Part shown: in pieces, positions 19,060-27,834 of the stretch
How the letters are laid out: each line of letters starts with the position of its first letter
How positions within the stretch are numbered: position 1 is the stretch's first letter
Assembly (NCBI GenBank): GCA_039916305.1
Contig: JBDSLR010000020.1
Span: 38,219 to 102,218, forward strand
Direction of reading: 5' to 3'
Source: JACMLD01 sp039916305
Lineage (GTDB): Bacteria; Bacteroidota; Bacteroidia; Chitinophagales; Chitinophagaceae
Length of the DNA stretch: 64,000 bases
The notes under the pieces: model-generated
What the model was told of the DNA's origin: nothing
Seen by the model: the letters and a program-made list of their open reading frames with translations, nothing else
Database searches by the model: none
Translations under genes and position numbers: made by a program

Positions 19060-19893
19060 ATGAAAAAAATTTCTACACTTGGTCTCGGTATTCTTATATC
19101 AATGGCTTCTTTTGCCGGTTATGCACCTAACCGTTTAATAGTAGCTGCCGAAGGAAACAGCAATATAAAAGTTACGGTTGATGGTAGCCGTTTTGATCAG
19201 CAATCATTTTCCAACAGTGCAGTTTTTGAAAACCTGCAACCCGGTTTTCATGCTGTAAAAGTTTACCAGCTTTCCGAAAAACGTTCTGGTATGTTTGGCC
19301 GCAAGCGGGCAGATGAATACCGCCTGGTATACACCGCTTCCGTAAATATTAAGCCGTTGTTTGCTACTACCATTCAACTGAACCGTTTTGGTAAAGCCCA
19401 GATTATTGAAAGGCCAATGCCCGTACGTACCGGCCCGGGCGGACGTGGCGGTTCTGATAATAGGGGATGGGGTAAAGACGACAGGAGAAACGATGACCGC
19501 GGATATAATGGTAACGATAACAACAGTACCAATGACCGTGATTATAACAATAATGATCGTGACAAGCGTAGTAATGATTATAGTAGTAATAGTGGTTACA
19601 ACCGTATCATCAGCAACCAGGACTTCTTTGCTGCGCAGCGTGTAATGGAGCGTGAAAATTTTGATGATGCCCGCTTGTTGTATGCAAAACGTTTGGCAGA
19701 CGAAAACTACCTGAGCGCTGAACAGGTAAAAGAACTGGCTCGTTTTTTCTCTTTTGATAACAGCAGGCTGGAATTTGCGAAATACGCGTACAGCAAAACA
19801 ACGGACAGGAATAATTATAGTGTGGTATGTAATGCATTTTCATCCAGCTATGGCAAAGAACAATTGATGCATTTTATTAGTAATGGCAGATAA
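19060..19893 (+). CDS. Exported DUF4476 domain protein
   Basis: A 277-residue secreted protein. A signal peptide covers about residues 1-20 (MKKISTLGLGILISMASFAG). The next 100 residues form a beta-rich region with the PGFHAVKVYQL pattern also seen in other DUF4476 proteins. A low-complexity linker rich in Asp, Asn, Arg and Gly follows (about 125-180). The C-terminal DUF4476 domain (about 185-275) runs from ISNQDFFAAQRVMERENF to KEQLMHFI. DUF4476 has no proven function and is common in Bacteroidota envelope proteins. The gene is alone, followed by two terminators. Confidence 0.85.
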   Translation: MKKISTLGLGILISMASFAGYAPNRLIVAAEGNSNIKVTVDGSRFDQQSFSNSAVFENLQPGFHAVKVYQLSEKRSGMFGRKRADEYRLVYTASVNIKPLFATTIQLNRFGKAQIIERPMPVRTGPGGRGGSDNRGWGKDDRRNDDRGYNGNDNNSTNDRDYNNNDRDKRSNDYSSNSGYNRIISNQDFFAAQRVMERENFDDARLLYAKRLADENYLSAEQVKELARFFSFDNSRLEFAKYAYSKTTDRNNYSVVCNAFSSSYGKEQLMHFISNGR

Positions 19894-19919
19894 GGTTCAG
19901 GAGAAAGATTTGTTTGTTC

Positions 19920-19952
19920 AATAGCCCTGCAAATTTTTGCGGGGCTATTTTC
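19920..19952 (+). terminator. Intrinsic terminator after the DUF4476 gene
   Basis: Stem AATAGCCCTGC / GCGGGGCTATT (19920-19930, 19939-19949), with one G-T pair and a loop of AAATTTTT, followed by a short T run. It begins 27 bases after the stop codon. Confidence 0.65.
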
Positions 19953-19999
19953 GGTTCACGAGACACTATTTACCGTATAGGCCCCGTAGATAAAAAAAA

Positions 20000-20019
20000 G
20001 CCCCAATGTTTATTGGGGC
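20000..20019. terminator. Bidirectional terminator between DUF4476 and sucD
   Basis: Perfect stem GCCCCAAT/ATTGGGGC (20000-20007, 20012-20019) with a four-base loop, flanked by a run of A on the left and a run of T on the right. It can therefore end transcripts in both directions; it lies 20 bases past the sucD stop. Confidence 0.8.
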
Positions 20020-20039
20020 CTTTTTTATAAAATTTAATC

Positions 20040-20915
20040 TTATTTTTTGTTGATCACTTCGGCCATTTTCTTGCCGATATCAGCAGGGCTTTGTACCACA
20101 TATATACCGCACTCCGTCATGATTTTCATTTTTGCAGCAGCTGTATCGTCAGCACCGCCAACAATTGCACCCGCATGGCCCATCCTTCTGCCCGGAGGTG
20201 CTGTTTGACCAGCAATAAAACCAACTACGGGTTTGGTGCCATTTTCTTTTATCCACTGGGCCGCTTCTGCTTCCATGCTGCCGCCAATCTCACCTATCAT
20301 TATAATACCATCCGTTTCGGGATCGTTCATTAATAATTCCACTGCATCTTTAGTGGGCGTTCCAATAATGGGGTCGCCACCAATACCAATGGCGGTAGAG
20401 ATGCCCAGTCCTGCTTTAGCTACCTGGTCGGCGGCCTCATACGTAAGCGTACCGCTTTTAGAAACTACTCCAATACGGCCTGGTATGAAAACAAAGCCCG
20501 GCATGATACCTACTTTGCATTCGCCGGCGGTAATAACACCGGGGCAATTAGGCCCTATCAGCCTGGTGTTTTTGCCCAGCAAATAACTTTTTGCTTTCAC
20601 CATATCCTGCACAGGGATACCTTCTGTGATACATACTACCAGCGCAATGCCGGCATCCGTAGCTTCCATGATGGCATCTGCCGCAAAAGCCGGGGGCACG
20701 AAAATAATACTCACATTGGCGCCGGTTGCTTTTACCGCGTCGGCCACCGTGTTAAAAACAGGCTTATCCAGGTGCGTACTGCCCCCTTTGCCCGGCGTAA
20801 CACCGCCCACCACATTGGTACCGTATTCTATCATTTGCGTGGCATGAAAACTGCCTTCTGTACCCGTAAAACCCTGAACAATTATTTTAGAACTTTTATT
20901 CACTAAAACAGCCAT
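20040..20915 (-). CDS. sucD: Succinyl-CoA ligase, alpha subunit
   Basis: Alpha subunit of the TCA-cycle enzyme that converts succinyl-CoA to succinate with formation of ATP or GTP. The CoA-binding N-terminus reads VNKSSKIIVQGFTGTEGSFH. The phosphohistidine site is in GRRMGHAGAIVGG near residue 245. Length from the chosen ATG is 291 residues, the usual size; the open frame extends 35 codons upstream, but that tail crosses the promoter and is not SucD-like. The beta subunit sucC is not in this window, so the two genes are unlinked, as in several Bacteroidota. A strong promoter lies 22 bases upstream. Confidence 0.94.
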   Translation of the reverse strand: MAVLVNKSSKIIVQGFTGTEGSFHATQMIEYGTNVVGGVTPGKGGSTHLDKPVFNTVADAVKATGANVSIIFVPPAFAADAIMEATDAGIALVVCITEGIPVQDMVKAKSYLLGKNTRLIGPNCPGVITAGECKVGIMPGFVFIPGRIGVVSKSGTLTYEAADQVAKAGLGISTAIGIGGDPIIGTPTKDAVELLMNDPETDGIIMIGEIGGSMEAEAAQWIKENGTKPVVGFIAGQTAPPGRRMGHAGAIVGGADDTAAAKMKIMTECGIYVVQSPADIGKKMAEVINKK

Positions 20916-20937
20916 GGTGTATATATTAGATTGTGGG

Positions 20938-20969
20938 CAAAAATAGGGGATTTGGGCTAAGAGAACAAA
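20938..20969 (-). promoter_or_regulatory. sucD promoter (full Bacteroidota consensus)
   Basis: On the minus strand, TTTG (20966-20969), exactly 20 bases, then TATTTTTG (20938-20945). This is the complete -33/-7 arrangement of the Bacteroidota primary sigma factor. Transcription should begin about 15 bases before the ATG. Confidence 0.65.
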
Positions 20970-20981
20970 GCAGATGTCCGT

Positions 20982-21048
20982 TGTCTGATTTTCTGATGGC
21001 TGCCTTAGCCGTCCGGGCAAAAGACATCAAACATCAGAAAATCAGACA
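20982..21048. repeat. 17-bp perfect inverted repeat TGTCTGATTTTCTGATG
   Basis: TGTCTGATTTTCTGATG at 20982-20998 is exactly the reverse complement of 21032-21048, separated by 33 bases. The left arm sits just upstream of the sucD promoter, and the right arm contains the stop codon of the ABC ATPase gene (21042-21044). The RNA could fold into a long hairpin at the end of the ABC transcript. Confidence 0.75.
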
Positions 21049-22808
21049 TTTCTCCAGGCTTTCGGTATAGCGGCAATCAGCCCCTGCGTATAGGTTTGTT
21101 GGGGATGTTGATACACCTGTTGCGCAGTACCTGTTTCAATGATCCGGCCTTTCTGCATCACCATAATCCGGTCGCTGATATAATGCACCACAGACAGGTC
21201 ATGGGAGATAAAGATGATAGTAAACCTGAATTCTTTTTTCAGATCGTTTAATAAATTCAGTACCTGGGCCTGAACACTTACATCCAGGGCGCTTACACTT
21301 TCGTCGCAAATTATAAAAGAGGGGTTAAGTGCAAGTGCCCTTGCAATAACAATGCGCTGGCGCTGGCCGCCGCTGAACTCGTGGGGGTAACGGTTAAAAT
21401 GTTCCGGCTGAAGGCTCACTTTATCCAGTAACTCCATCACCTTTTCTTTTCTCTGGCGCGCCGTTGGCTGCAGCTTGTGCACCTGCAATACTTCCTGGAT
21501 AGCATTGCCGATGGTAATGGACGGATTGAGCGCAGAATACGGATCCTGGAAAATAATTTGTATGTCTTTTCTTAACCTTCGCAGGTCTGCTGTTGTGTAT
21601 TGCAATAAATCATTTCCTTTAAACATTATTTTTCCACTGGTTGGTTCCACCAGTCTTAGCAGTGTTCTGCCGAGGGTTGTTTTACCGCAACCAGATTCGC
21701 CCACCAGGCCCAGTGTTTCACCGTTGTATACATCAAAACTAACATCATCTACTGCTTTGGTATAATCCATTGCCTTGCCCAGGAAATTTTTTTTGCCGGG
21801 ATACCAAACCCGCAGCTGCTCCACTTCAATCAACTTCTCCCGCGGTATAGAAGCAGGCGTATCACTATTGCCAAATATCCCCTCTTGCACACGGGCGGCT
21901 ATTAACCCACTACTCAGCACTGACGACTGGCTACTTACGACTCCGGACTCCCGGCTGTCTCTCCCCGGATCCCAAAAATCACTCACCACCGGCAGGCGTT
22001 CACCTTTTGTGTGCAGGATGGGCCTGCAGGCCAGCAGTCCCCTGGTATACGGATGCTGCGGGTTTTGCATCACTTGTTTTACGGCTCCTGTTTCAACAAT
22101 ATTGCCTTTGTACATGACCACCACTTTATCAGCAATTTCTGCCACCACGCCCAGGTCATGCGTTATAAAAATGACGCCCATCTGCTCAGACAGCTGCAGC
22201 TGCTTAATTAATTGCAGAATGGTTTTTTGTACAGTTACATCCAGTGCGGTAGTAGGTTCATCGCAAATCAGCAGGGCGGGGTTGCCGCTCATGGCCATCG
22301 CAATCATTACGCGTTGTTTCTGCCCGCCACTCAACTGGTGCGGATAACGATCAAAAAGTTTTTCCGGGTTGGGCAACTGCACCTTCTCAAACAAGGCGAT
22401 GGTTTGTTGCCTGGCGGCCGGCCTTGTTATTTTTGTATGCAATAAGATGGCTTCCATTACCTGGTGGCCGCAGGTAAAAACAGGGTTGAGGGAGCTCATC
22501 GGCTCCTGGAATATCATGGCGATTTTATTGCCACGGATGCTGCGCAGGGTATTTTGCGGTGCCTGTATTAAATCAACCGGCTGTTCTCCGGTTTCATTGA
22601 AGAGAATGCTTCCATTTGTATAGCGAACTGTTTTGGCAGGCAGCAATTGTAATATTGATAATGCGGTAACCGATTTTCCTGAGCCCGATTCACCCACTAT
22701 CGCTACAATCTCTCCGCGGTCTGCTTCCAATGAAATATCATGCAGGGCATTGTGCCTCCCCTGCTCCGTTTCAAAAGCAACCCGTAAGTTTTTTATTTGC
22801 AGCAGCAT
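21042..22808 (-). CDS. Fused ABC transporter ATPase, oligopeptide type (DppD-DppF-like)
   Basis: A 588-residue protein with two complete ATPase domains of the oligopeptide/dipeptide importer class. The first has Walker A GESGSGKS (about 39-46), signature LSGGQKQR and Walker B LLICDEPTTALD. The second has Walker A GESGCGKT (about 360), signature FSGGQRQR and FIICDESVSALD. Each carries the class-specific C-terminal stretch (HPYTRGLLACRPI; HPQQTYTQGLIAAIP). No permease or binding-protein gene is adjacent, so the rest of the transporter is encoded elsewhere. The linker between the domains (about residues 281-305) is serine/valine-rich and encoded by an intergenic-type repeat. The second-domain Walker B reads DES rather than DEP. 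Confidence 0.9.
   Translation of the reverse strand: MLLQIKNLRVAFETEQGRHNALHDISLEADRGEIVAIVGESGSGKSVTALSILQLLPAKTVRYTNGSILFNETGEQPVDLIQAPQNTLRSIRGNKIAMIFQEPMSSLNPVFTCGHQVMEAILLHTKITRPAARQQTIALFEKVQLPNPEKLFDRYPHQLSGGQKQRVMIAMAMSGNPALLICDEPTTALDVTVQKTILQLIKQLQLSEQMGVIFITHDLGVVAEIADKVVVMYKGNIVETGAVKQVMQNPQHPYTRGLLACRPILHTKGERLPVVSDFWDPGRDSRESGVVSSQSSVLSSGLIAARVQEGIFGNSDTPASIPREKLIEVEQLRVWYPGKKNFLGKAMDYTKAVDDVSFDVYNGETLGLVGESGCGKTTLGRTLLRLVEPTSGKIMFKGNDLLQYTTADLRRLRKDIQIIFQDPYSALNPSITIGNAIQEVLQVHKLQPTARQRKEKVMELLDKVSLQPEHFNRYPHEFSGGQRQRIVIARALALNPSFIICDESVSALDVSVQAQVLNLLNDLKKEFRFTIIFISHDLSVVHYISDRIMVMQKGRIIETGTAQQVYQHPQQTYTQGLIAAIPKAWRNV
21895..21965. repeat. Intergenic-type repeat words inside the ABC ATPase linker
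   Basis: The plus strand here carries CCACTACTCAGCACTGACGACT and then CTACTTACGACTCCGGACTCC, words (CACTACTCA, GACGACT) shared with the nrdB-nrdA spacer at 39338-39363. It is in frame and encodes the linker stretch around SRESGVVSSQSSVLSS. Confidence 0.5.
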
Positions 22809-22902
22809 GGTTTCAGATCTTGGTTCGTTGTTCCTGGTTCACTATCCGGTCTGGTATTGTACGAGTAGCAGCGTGGCAACCGGGCTAAGATCTCCGGCCC
22901 GC

Positions 22903-23673
22903 TTAAAAGCGCAGGTGCCTTACCGTCATACCATCATTGATCAGTTGCTTCAAAGAGTCAATCCCTATTTTAATATGGTTCTCTACAAAACTACCGGTTA
23001 CTTTTTTATCGCTTTCTTCGGTCTTAACACCTTCGGGCACCATGGGCGAATCGCTCACCAGCAACAATGCACCGGTGGGTATTTTATTGTAAAAACCTAC
23101 TGAGAAAATAGTGGCGGTTTCCATATCAATGGCATAAGCCCTTACTTTCTGCAGGTATTCTTTAAAGACTTCATCATGCTCCCATACCCGGCGGTTGGTG
23201 GTGTATACGGTTCCGGTCCAGTAATCGCACTGGTAGTCGCGGATGGTGGTAGAAATAGCTTTTTGCAGGGCAAAAGCGGGCAGGGCAGGTACCTCGGGCG
23301 GGAAATAGTCGTTTGACGTACCTTCTCCGCGGATAGCGGCAATGGGCAATATCAGGTCGCCTATTTTATTGCGCTTTTTTAACCCACCGCATTTACCCAG
23401 GAAAAGTACGGCCTTTGGACTGATGGCCGTTAGTAAATCCATCACGGTAGCAGCTGTGGGGCTACCCATGCCAAAATTTATAATGCTGATATCGCCTGCG
23501 GTAGCGCACTGCATGGGTCTGTCTCTCCCTACAACCTCTACACTGTGCCATTCAGCAAACAGGGTTACATAATTGCTGAAATTAGTGAGCAAGATATACT
23601 TTCCAAATTCTTCCAGTTTTTGCCCGGTGTAACGGGGAAGCCAGTTTTGTACTATTTCTTCTTTTGATTTCAT
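22903..23673 (-). CDS. amn: AMP nucleosidase (PNP/UDP phosphorylase superfamily)
   Basis: A 256-residue enzyme of the nucleoside phosphorylase fold, in the Bacteroidota clade annotated as AMP nucleosidase (AMP to adenine and ribose 5-phosphate). Features seen: the phosphate-site region GDISIINFGMGSPTAA (about 61-76), the central LFLGKCGGLKKRNKIGDLI, and the substrate-binding IDMETATIFSVG (about 176-187), whose MET motif contacts the ribose. E. coli Amn has about 480 residues with an extra N-terminal regulatory domain, which is missing here, so allosteric control probably differs. It could instead be a purine nucleoside phosphorylase. Stand-alone gene, 94 bp from the ABC ATPase. Confidence 0.8.
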   Translation of the reverse strand: MKSKEEIVQNWLPRYTGQKLEEFGKYILLTNFSNYVTLFAEWHSVEVVGRDRPMQCATAGDISIINFGMGSPTAATVMDLLTAISPKAVLFLGKCGGLKKRNKIGDLILPIAAIRGEGTSNDYFPPEVPALPAFALQKAISTTIRDYQCDYWTGTVYTTNRRVWEHDEVFKEYLQKVRAYAIDMETATIFSVGFYNKIPTGALLLVSDSPMVPEGVKTEESDKKVTGSFVENHIKIGIDSLKQLINDGMTVRHLRF

Positions 23674-23843
23674 GTATTTGTTATTTTAGTGGGCTGCGCG
23701 CCAAATACGTAATGATTTATACGGGTATTATTTACAGAGCGGATCCTGTTCACAAAGCGGGATATAAGTATTAAAATTTTCTCTTTTGTAGTTTGCAATC
23801 AGCTAAGATACTAAATTGCCCTTGCAGAAAGATTACAGCAATT

Positions 23844-24284
23844 ATGATATTCATTAACTATCCCCCGCACCAGTACAAAATTCGGGAGGCGGAATTAAAA
23901 AAAGAAGAAATTTGGGACGATACCCGGCGCCAATGGGTAAGCCTGAGCCCCGAGGAATGGGTCAGGCAGAACTTTGTGCAGTATATGGTACAGATCTGCA
24001 AATACCCGGCTTCTTATATTGCGCTTGAAAAAAAAATTCAGTTGGGGGATGTAAAGAAACGGTTTGACATTCTTGTATATAATGGCGCGGCGAAACCCTG
24101 GTTAATGGTAGAATGTAAATCAAAAGAAGTACAGATTAATAAGAAAGTACTGAACCAGGTGTTGAATTATAATATTGCAGTCCCGGTGCCCTATCTCATC
24201 ATTACCAATGGCCATTATTGCTACGGCTACCACCGGGACGGGATCAATATAAAAGAGCTGGAAGCGCTTCCGGCGTATGAATAA
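23844..24284 (+). CDS. Stand-alone type I restriction HsdR N-terminal-like domain protein
   Basis: A 146-residue protein consisting only of the PD-(D/E)XK nuclease-like domain found at the N-terminus of type I restriction subunits. The core is KKRFDILVYNG followed by LMVECKSKEVQ (D, then E-x-K), preceded by the family helix EEWVRQNFVQYMV. No helicase, HsdM or HsdS gene is present, so it is not a restriction system by itself. Such short copies are widespread in Bacteroidota with unknown role, perhaps DNA repair. The ATG at 23844 was chosen over a TTG 17 codons upstream because the shorter form begins with the conserved IFINYPPHQYKIR. Confidence 0.8.
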   Translation: MIFINYPPHQYKIREAELKKEEIWDDTRRQWVSLSPEEWVRQNFVQYMVQICKYPASYIALEKKIQLGDVKKRFDILVYNGAAKPWLMVECKSKEVQINKKVLNQVLNYNIAVPVPYLIITNGHYCYGYHRDGINIKELEALPAYE

Positions 24285-24431
24285 ATCACAGCCGTTCATG
24301 CTCAGCTGATGAAATACGTTTAACATTGATTGAATGAATTGCACGGGTCTTTTATCTGATGCGGCAAAATCAATGATGTTTATTCCTGTTTTTTATATGC
24401 CCGATCCCGTTTATAATTTGTATTCAATCTT

Positions 24432-25463
24432 TTATATTTCCCACCAATGTGTTTCGGGATAAGATGTGTCTATTATCACGGGCTCACCAATCATAGGCGT
24501 TGTAATGGGCAACCCCAGTGCAGCCGCTTTTTTTACGAGGCGTATAATGGGGTCATTCCACGGGTGCAATGCAAGTGTAAATTTTGCCCAATGTACGGGC
24601 AGCAGTCTTTTGGCGCCCAGGTCTATTGCCGCTTGCGCAGTGTCTTCGGGCATCATGTGTATATGCGGCCAGTTGATGTTGTATTGTCCGCATTCCAGTA
24701 TTGCCAGGTCAAAAGGGCCGTATTGCCGGCCAATTTCTTTAAAATGGCTGTCATAACCGGAATCACCACCTATATAAACAGTATGAGCCGGCGTTTTTAA
24801 AACAAAACTGGCCCACAAAGTTTTACCACGCATAATTCCCCTTCCGGAAAAATGGCGGGCAGGGGCTGCCGTTAGTTGTATGCCGGGGGCAATGGTAGTG
24901 GTCTGCCACCAGTCGAGTTCCGTTATAATGCGGGAGTCATAACCCCAGTATTCAAAATGGGCGCCGGCGCCCAGGGCAGTCAGCACTTTTTTTACTTTCG
25001 GCCGCAGGGCAGTTACAGCAACATAATCAAGGTGGTCGTAGTGATCATGTGTCTGGATGAGTACATCTATCTCCGGCATATCCTGCACGCTGTAGGTACC
25101 GGCACCGGCATACGCTTTTACCATAAATGAAACCGGCGACGCATGATTGCTGAATACGGGATCAACCAGAATAGTCAGTCCGTTAATGCGCAACAGGTAA
25201 GAAGAATGTCCGAACCATACAATAACCGGCGCATCATTGGTAAGCTTACCCAAATCTGTTTTTACAAACGGCAACGCCACGGGCGGTTTGGTATTCCGGG
25301 GCTTGTTTAAATATGATTGTAGTGTTTTCCAGAACGAGCTGTCTTCTGCCATTACCGGTGTAAGACTGGTATTTTGAAAAGCGCCGTTTTTATAATTGGG
25401 TGATTGCTGTATTTTCTGAAGTCTTTCTCCGGTTGGCTTTTTGCCAAATACCTTTTGAAACAT
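24432..25463 (-). CDS. MBL-fold hydrolase (NAPE-PLD / UlaG-like)
   Basis: A metallo-beta-lactamase-fold enzyme of 343 residues. The metal motif HDHYDH gives H139, H141, D143 and H144, and further ligands are in ARHFSGRG and GGDSGYDSHF. The layout, with a long N-terminal arm carrying PVIVWFGHSSYLL and ILVDPVFSNHASP, matches the group that includes N-acyl-phosphatidylethanolamine phospholipase D and bacterial UlaG-type lactonases. No signal peptide is seen. The actual substrate cannot be read from the sequence. It stands alone between unrelated genes. Confidence 0.82.
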   Translation of the reverse strand: MFQKVFGKKPTGERLQKIQQSPNYKNGAFQNTSLTPVMAEDSSFWKTLQSYLNKPRNTKPPVALPFVKTDLGKLTNDAPVIVWFGHSSYLLRINGLTILVDPVFSNHASPVSFMVKAYAGAGTYSVQDMPEIDVLIQTHDHYDHLDYVAVTALRPKVKKVLTALGAGAHFEYWGYDSRIITELDWWQTTTIAPGIQLTAAPARHFSGRGIMRGKTLWASFVLKTPAHTVYIGGDSGYDSHFKEIGRQYGPFDLAILECGQYNINWPHIHMMPEDTAQAAIDLGAKRLLPVHWAKFTLALHPWNDPIIRLVKKAAALGLPITTPMIGEPVIIDTSYPETHWWEI

Positions 25464-25563
25464 AAAGGAAAATATTTTTTACAAGGTACAAATTCAGTTC
25501 CGCAAGCCATCCAAACAAATTTGTTTGCAATTAAAAACATACACTTATTTTTAAGTTGGTTGC

Positions 25564-26880
25564 ATGCATGCATCCATATATTATTTGAAAAAGAAAATTT
25601 CTGTCTATACCGCCTGCTCACTTGTGGTGGCCAACATGATTGGCACCGGGGTATTTACCAGCCTTGGATTCCAGTTGTCTGCAGTACAAAACACCTGGAC
25701 AATTTTATTGCTGTGGCTGGTTGGGGGCATACTTGCATTGTTTGGTGCATTTGCCTATGCAGAACTGGGTACACATTTCAAAGAATCCGGCGGCGATTAT
25801 ATTTATCTCTCGCGGGTTTTTCACCCGCTGCTGGGCTACCTTTCCGCCTGGGCGGGGCTCACCGTAGGCTTCTCTGCACCCGTGGCCCTTGCCGCCATGG
25901 CTTTTACAAAATACCTGGCGCCTTTTGGCTTACAAAATAATGTATGGCTGGCCATTGCCGTTATAGTGCTCATTGGCTTGGTGCACAGTTTTACCATTAA
26001 GCACAGCAGCCGCGTGCAGAATATTTCTACGCTTGTAAAAGTTGTTTTTATCCTTACGCTGGTTTGCCTGGGCCTGGTTATTCCGGGAAGTACCGCGAAT
26101 GCATTCAACTACAGCAGCAGCTGGGGGCAGGAAATTATTACACCCGGGTTTGCAGTATCCATGATATATGTTGGTTTTGCTTACACCGGGTGGAATGCCG
26201 CCGCGTATGTAGTAGATGAGATTGACAACCCTGCAAAGAACCTGCCCAGGGCGCTCATTGGCAGTGCAGTCTTTGTAGCAGCCACTTATCTTCTTTTCCA
26301 GTTTGTTTTGCTGAAGCATGCAACAGTGCCGGCTATGACGGGTAAAGAGGAAGTAACATTTATAGCTTTCAACAACCTGCTGGGCAGCACAGGAGGTAAA
26401 TGGGTAAGTGTTTTTATTGCAATACAGTTAGTGGCCACCGTTAGTTCTTATTTATGGGTAGGGCCAAGAGTAACCTGGGCCATGGCCAAAGAGTATAAAC
26501 TTTGGAAACCGCTTGCGCGAAAAAACTTACACGGTATACCGGTAGCAGCTGTCTGGCTTCATGTTTTCATCAGTATCCTGCTGGCGCTAACCGGTTCTTT
26601 TGAAAGAATATTATTGTATGCAGGTTTTGTGTTGCAGCTAATGGCTTCTTTAACGGTGTCTACCAGCCTTTTTATACGCGGAAAAAAACCCGGTTCGTTT
26701 AAAAGTCCGCTTAAACCGCTACTGCAGGTAATTTTCCTTTTATTTAATACCTGGGTACTTATTTTTACTATTGCTGACCGGCCGGTGGAAAGCTTTATTG
26801 GCATCGGCATCCTGCTTATTGGCGCAGTAATTTATTATTTCGATAAACCTGTGGAAGAGCTGAAGGAGCAGGATGTATGA
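25564..26880 (+). CDS. APC-family amino acid permease
   Basis: A 438-residue inner-membrane transporter with about 12 hydrophobic helices. The first helix holds the family substrate-site motif VVANMIGTGVFTSLG (about residues 21-35), and helix 6 contains MIYVGFAYTGWNAAAYVVDEI with the conserved NPxKNLPRALIGS loop after it. These mark the amino acid-polyamine-organocation superfamily (L-amino acid type). The substrate is not determinable. The ATG at 25564 gives a short amphipathic start before helix 1. The end is followed directly by TGATGTATGATGTGTGAT-like repeat words. Confidence 0.85.
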   Translation: MHASIYYLKKKISVYTACSLVVANMIGTGVFTSLGFQLSAVQNTWTILLLWLVGGILALFGAFAYAELGTHFKESGGDYIYLSRVFHPLLGYLSAWAGLTVGFSAPVALAAMAFTKYLAPFGLQNNVWLAIAVIVLIGLVHSFTIKHSSRVQNISTLVKVVFILTLVCLGLVIPGSTANAFNYSSSWGQEIITPGFAVSMIYVGFAYTGWNAAAYVVDEIDNPAKNLPRALIGSAVFVAATYLLFQFVLLKHATVPAMTGKEEVTFIAFNNLLGSTGGKWVSVFIAIQLVATVSSYLWVGPRVTWAMAKEYKLWKPLARKNLHGIPVAAVWLHVFISILLALTGSFERILLYAGFVLQLMASLTVSTSLFIRGKKPGSFKSPLKPLLQVIFLLFNTWVLIFTIADRPVESFIGIGILLIGAVIYYFDKPVEELKEQDV

Positions 26881-27459
26881 TATGGTGCCTGATGTATGAT
26901 GTGTGATCGCTGATGTGTTGGCGGCGCAACTTCCTGCTATTGCATCTATCCTTTAACAATATTGGCTCTATGCAATGTTTCTCTCTCCGTTAACCCTGTT
27001 AACCCTTTGCGATGATTCTTTCTCTGTGTTTTCCCTGTTAGCCATGTTTTTCTGCCGCCTCTTTGGCGTCGCGTACATGCAGGTATTTTTTCTTTAACCG
27101 TTTTGCCATAAAATTACCACTTTAGGGTATTGTCTTTGCTTATTTGCAGTCCTACCTTGCATCCATATTTAGCAACGCTCTTCTGATTGGATGTCTCCTT
27201 TGGTTATATAGCAGCATTTTTAGCCCCGGTTATTGCCTGAAGCAATCTATAGTTTAGTTAATCCTCTTCCCTGTTCCGTACAAGACCTGGTAGCAGCTTA
27301 TCATCCTTTTGATCCGCTTATACGCATCAGCATGTTTGCTGTAGTTGCCTGTGTATGCAGGCAGATAAATACCTGCGCCCGTTAGAAAGGACAGGCATGC
27401 CGGGTAAAGTATGCACAAGCTTATTTTTTAGTCGTCATTAAATACAAAATAATTAATCA
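26881..27459. other. Intergenic region before the 27.4-32.3 kb cluster
   Basis: Nearly 580 bases with no gene. It starts with TGATGTATGATGTGTGATCGCTGATG-like words directly after the permease stop. Pyrimidine-rich text with GTTAACCCTGTTAACCC and a similar TTTTCCCTGTTAGCC follows near 26990-27050. The last 150 bases should hold the promoter of the downstream cluster, but no exact -7 box is seen. Confidence 0.35.
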
Positions 27460-27762
27460 ATGGCAAATGTAACCAGCTACAGCATTTTAGTGTATGGCGG
27501 CCCAAATGGGTACCAAACCAACCGCACCCAGATTCAGCTTAAGGATGGCAATACGGTAGTGGCATGGGTACGGTTTAATGATCCGGGTATGGCATTTGAA
27601 CCCGATGCCATGTCCGGAAGTATTATCCTGATGTACCTGCCCAGCAGTATGTTTCAAAGCGTTCTTGACATCCTCAGAAACGAAAACCCGTTGAGCATTT
27701 ATTTTAATGCCGGGCATGCATTGTTAAGTACCAGCAATGAGCCGGTGGGCGAAGGGGAGTAA
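27460..27762 (+). CDS. Small conserved-looking protein of unknown function, first gene of cluster
   Basis: I do not recognise this 100-residue protein. It has no signal peptide or membrane segment and looks beta-rich at the N-terminus (SILVYGG, TQIQLKDGN, VVAWVRFNDPGMAFE), then IILMYLPSSMFQSVLDILRNENPLSIYFN, suggesting an alpha/beta fold. The clean coding pattern, AT-rich upstream region and position as first of six same-strand genes support it as real. The gap to the next gene is 72 bases. Its role is probably tied to the trypsin-like protease cluster, which is inference. Confidence 0.65.
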   Translation: MANVTSYSILVYGGPNGYQTNRTQIQLKDGNTVVAWVRFNDPGMAFEPDAMSGSIILMYLPSSMFQSVLDILRNENPLSIYFNAGHALLSTSNEPVGEGE

Positions 27763-27834
27763 GGCCACTTGTAAAACGAATCATCTATTTTATTTATCAC
27801 ACAGAAGTTCAGGCTTCGTTCAAACAAAATACTT

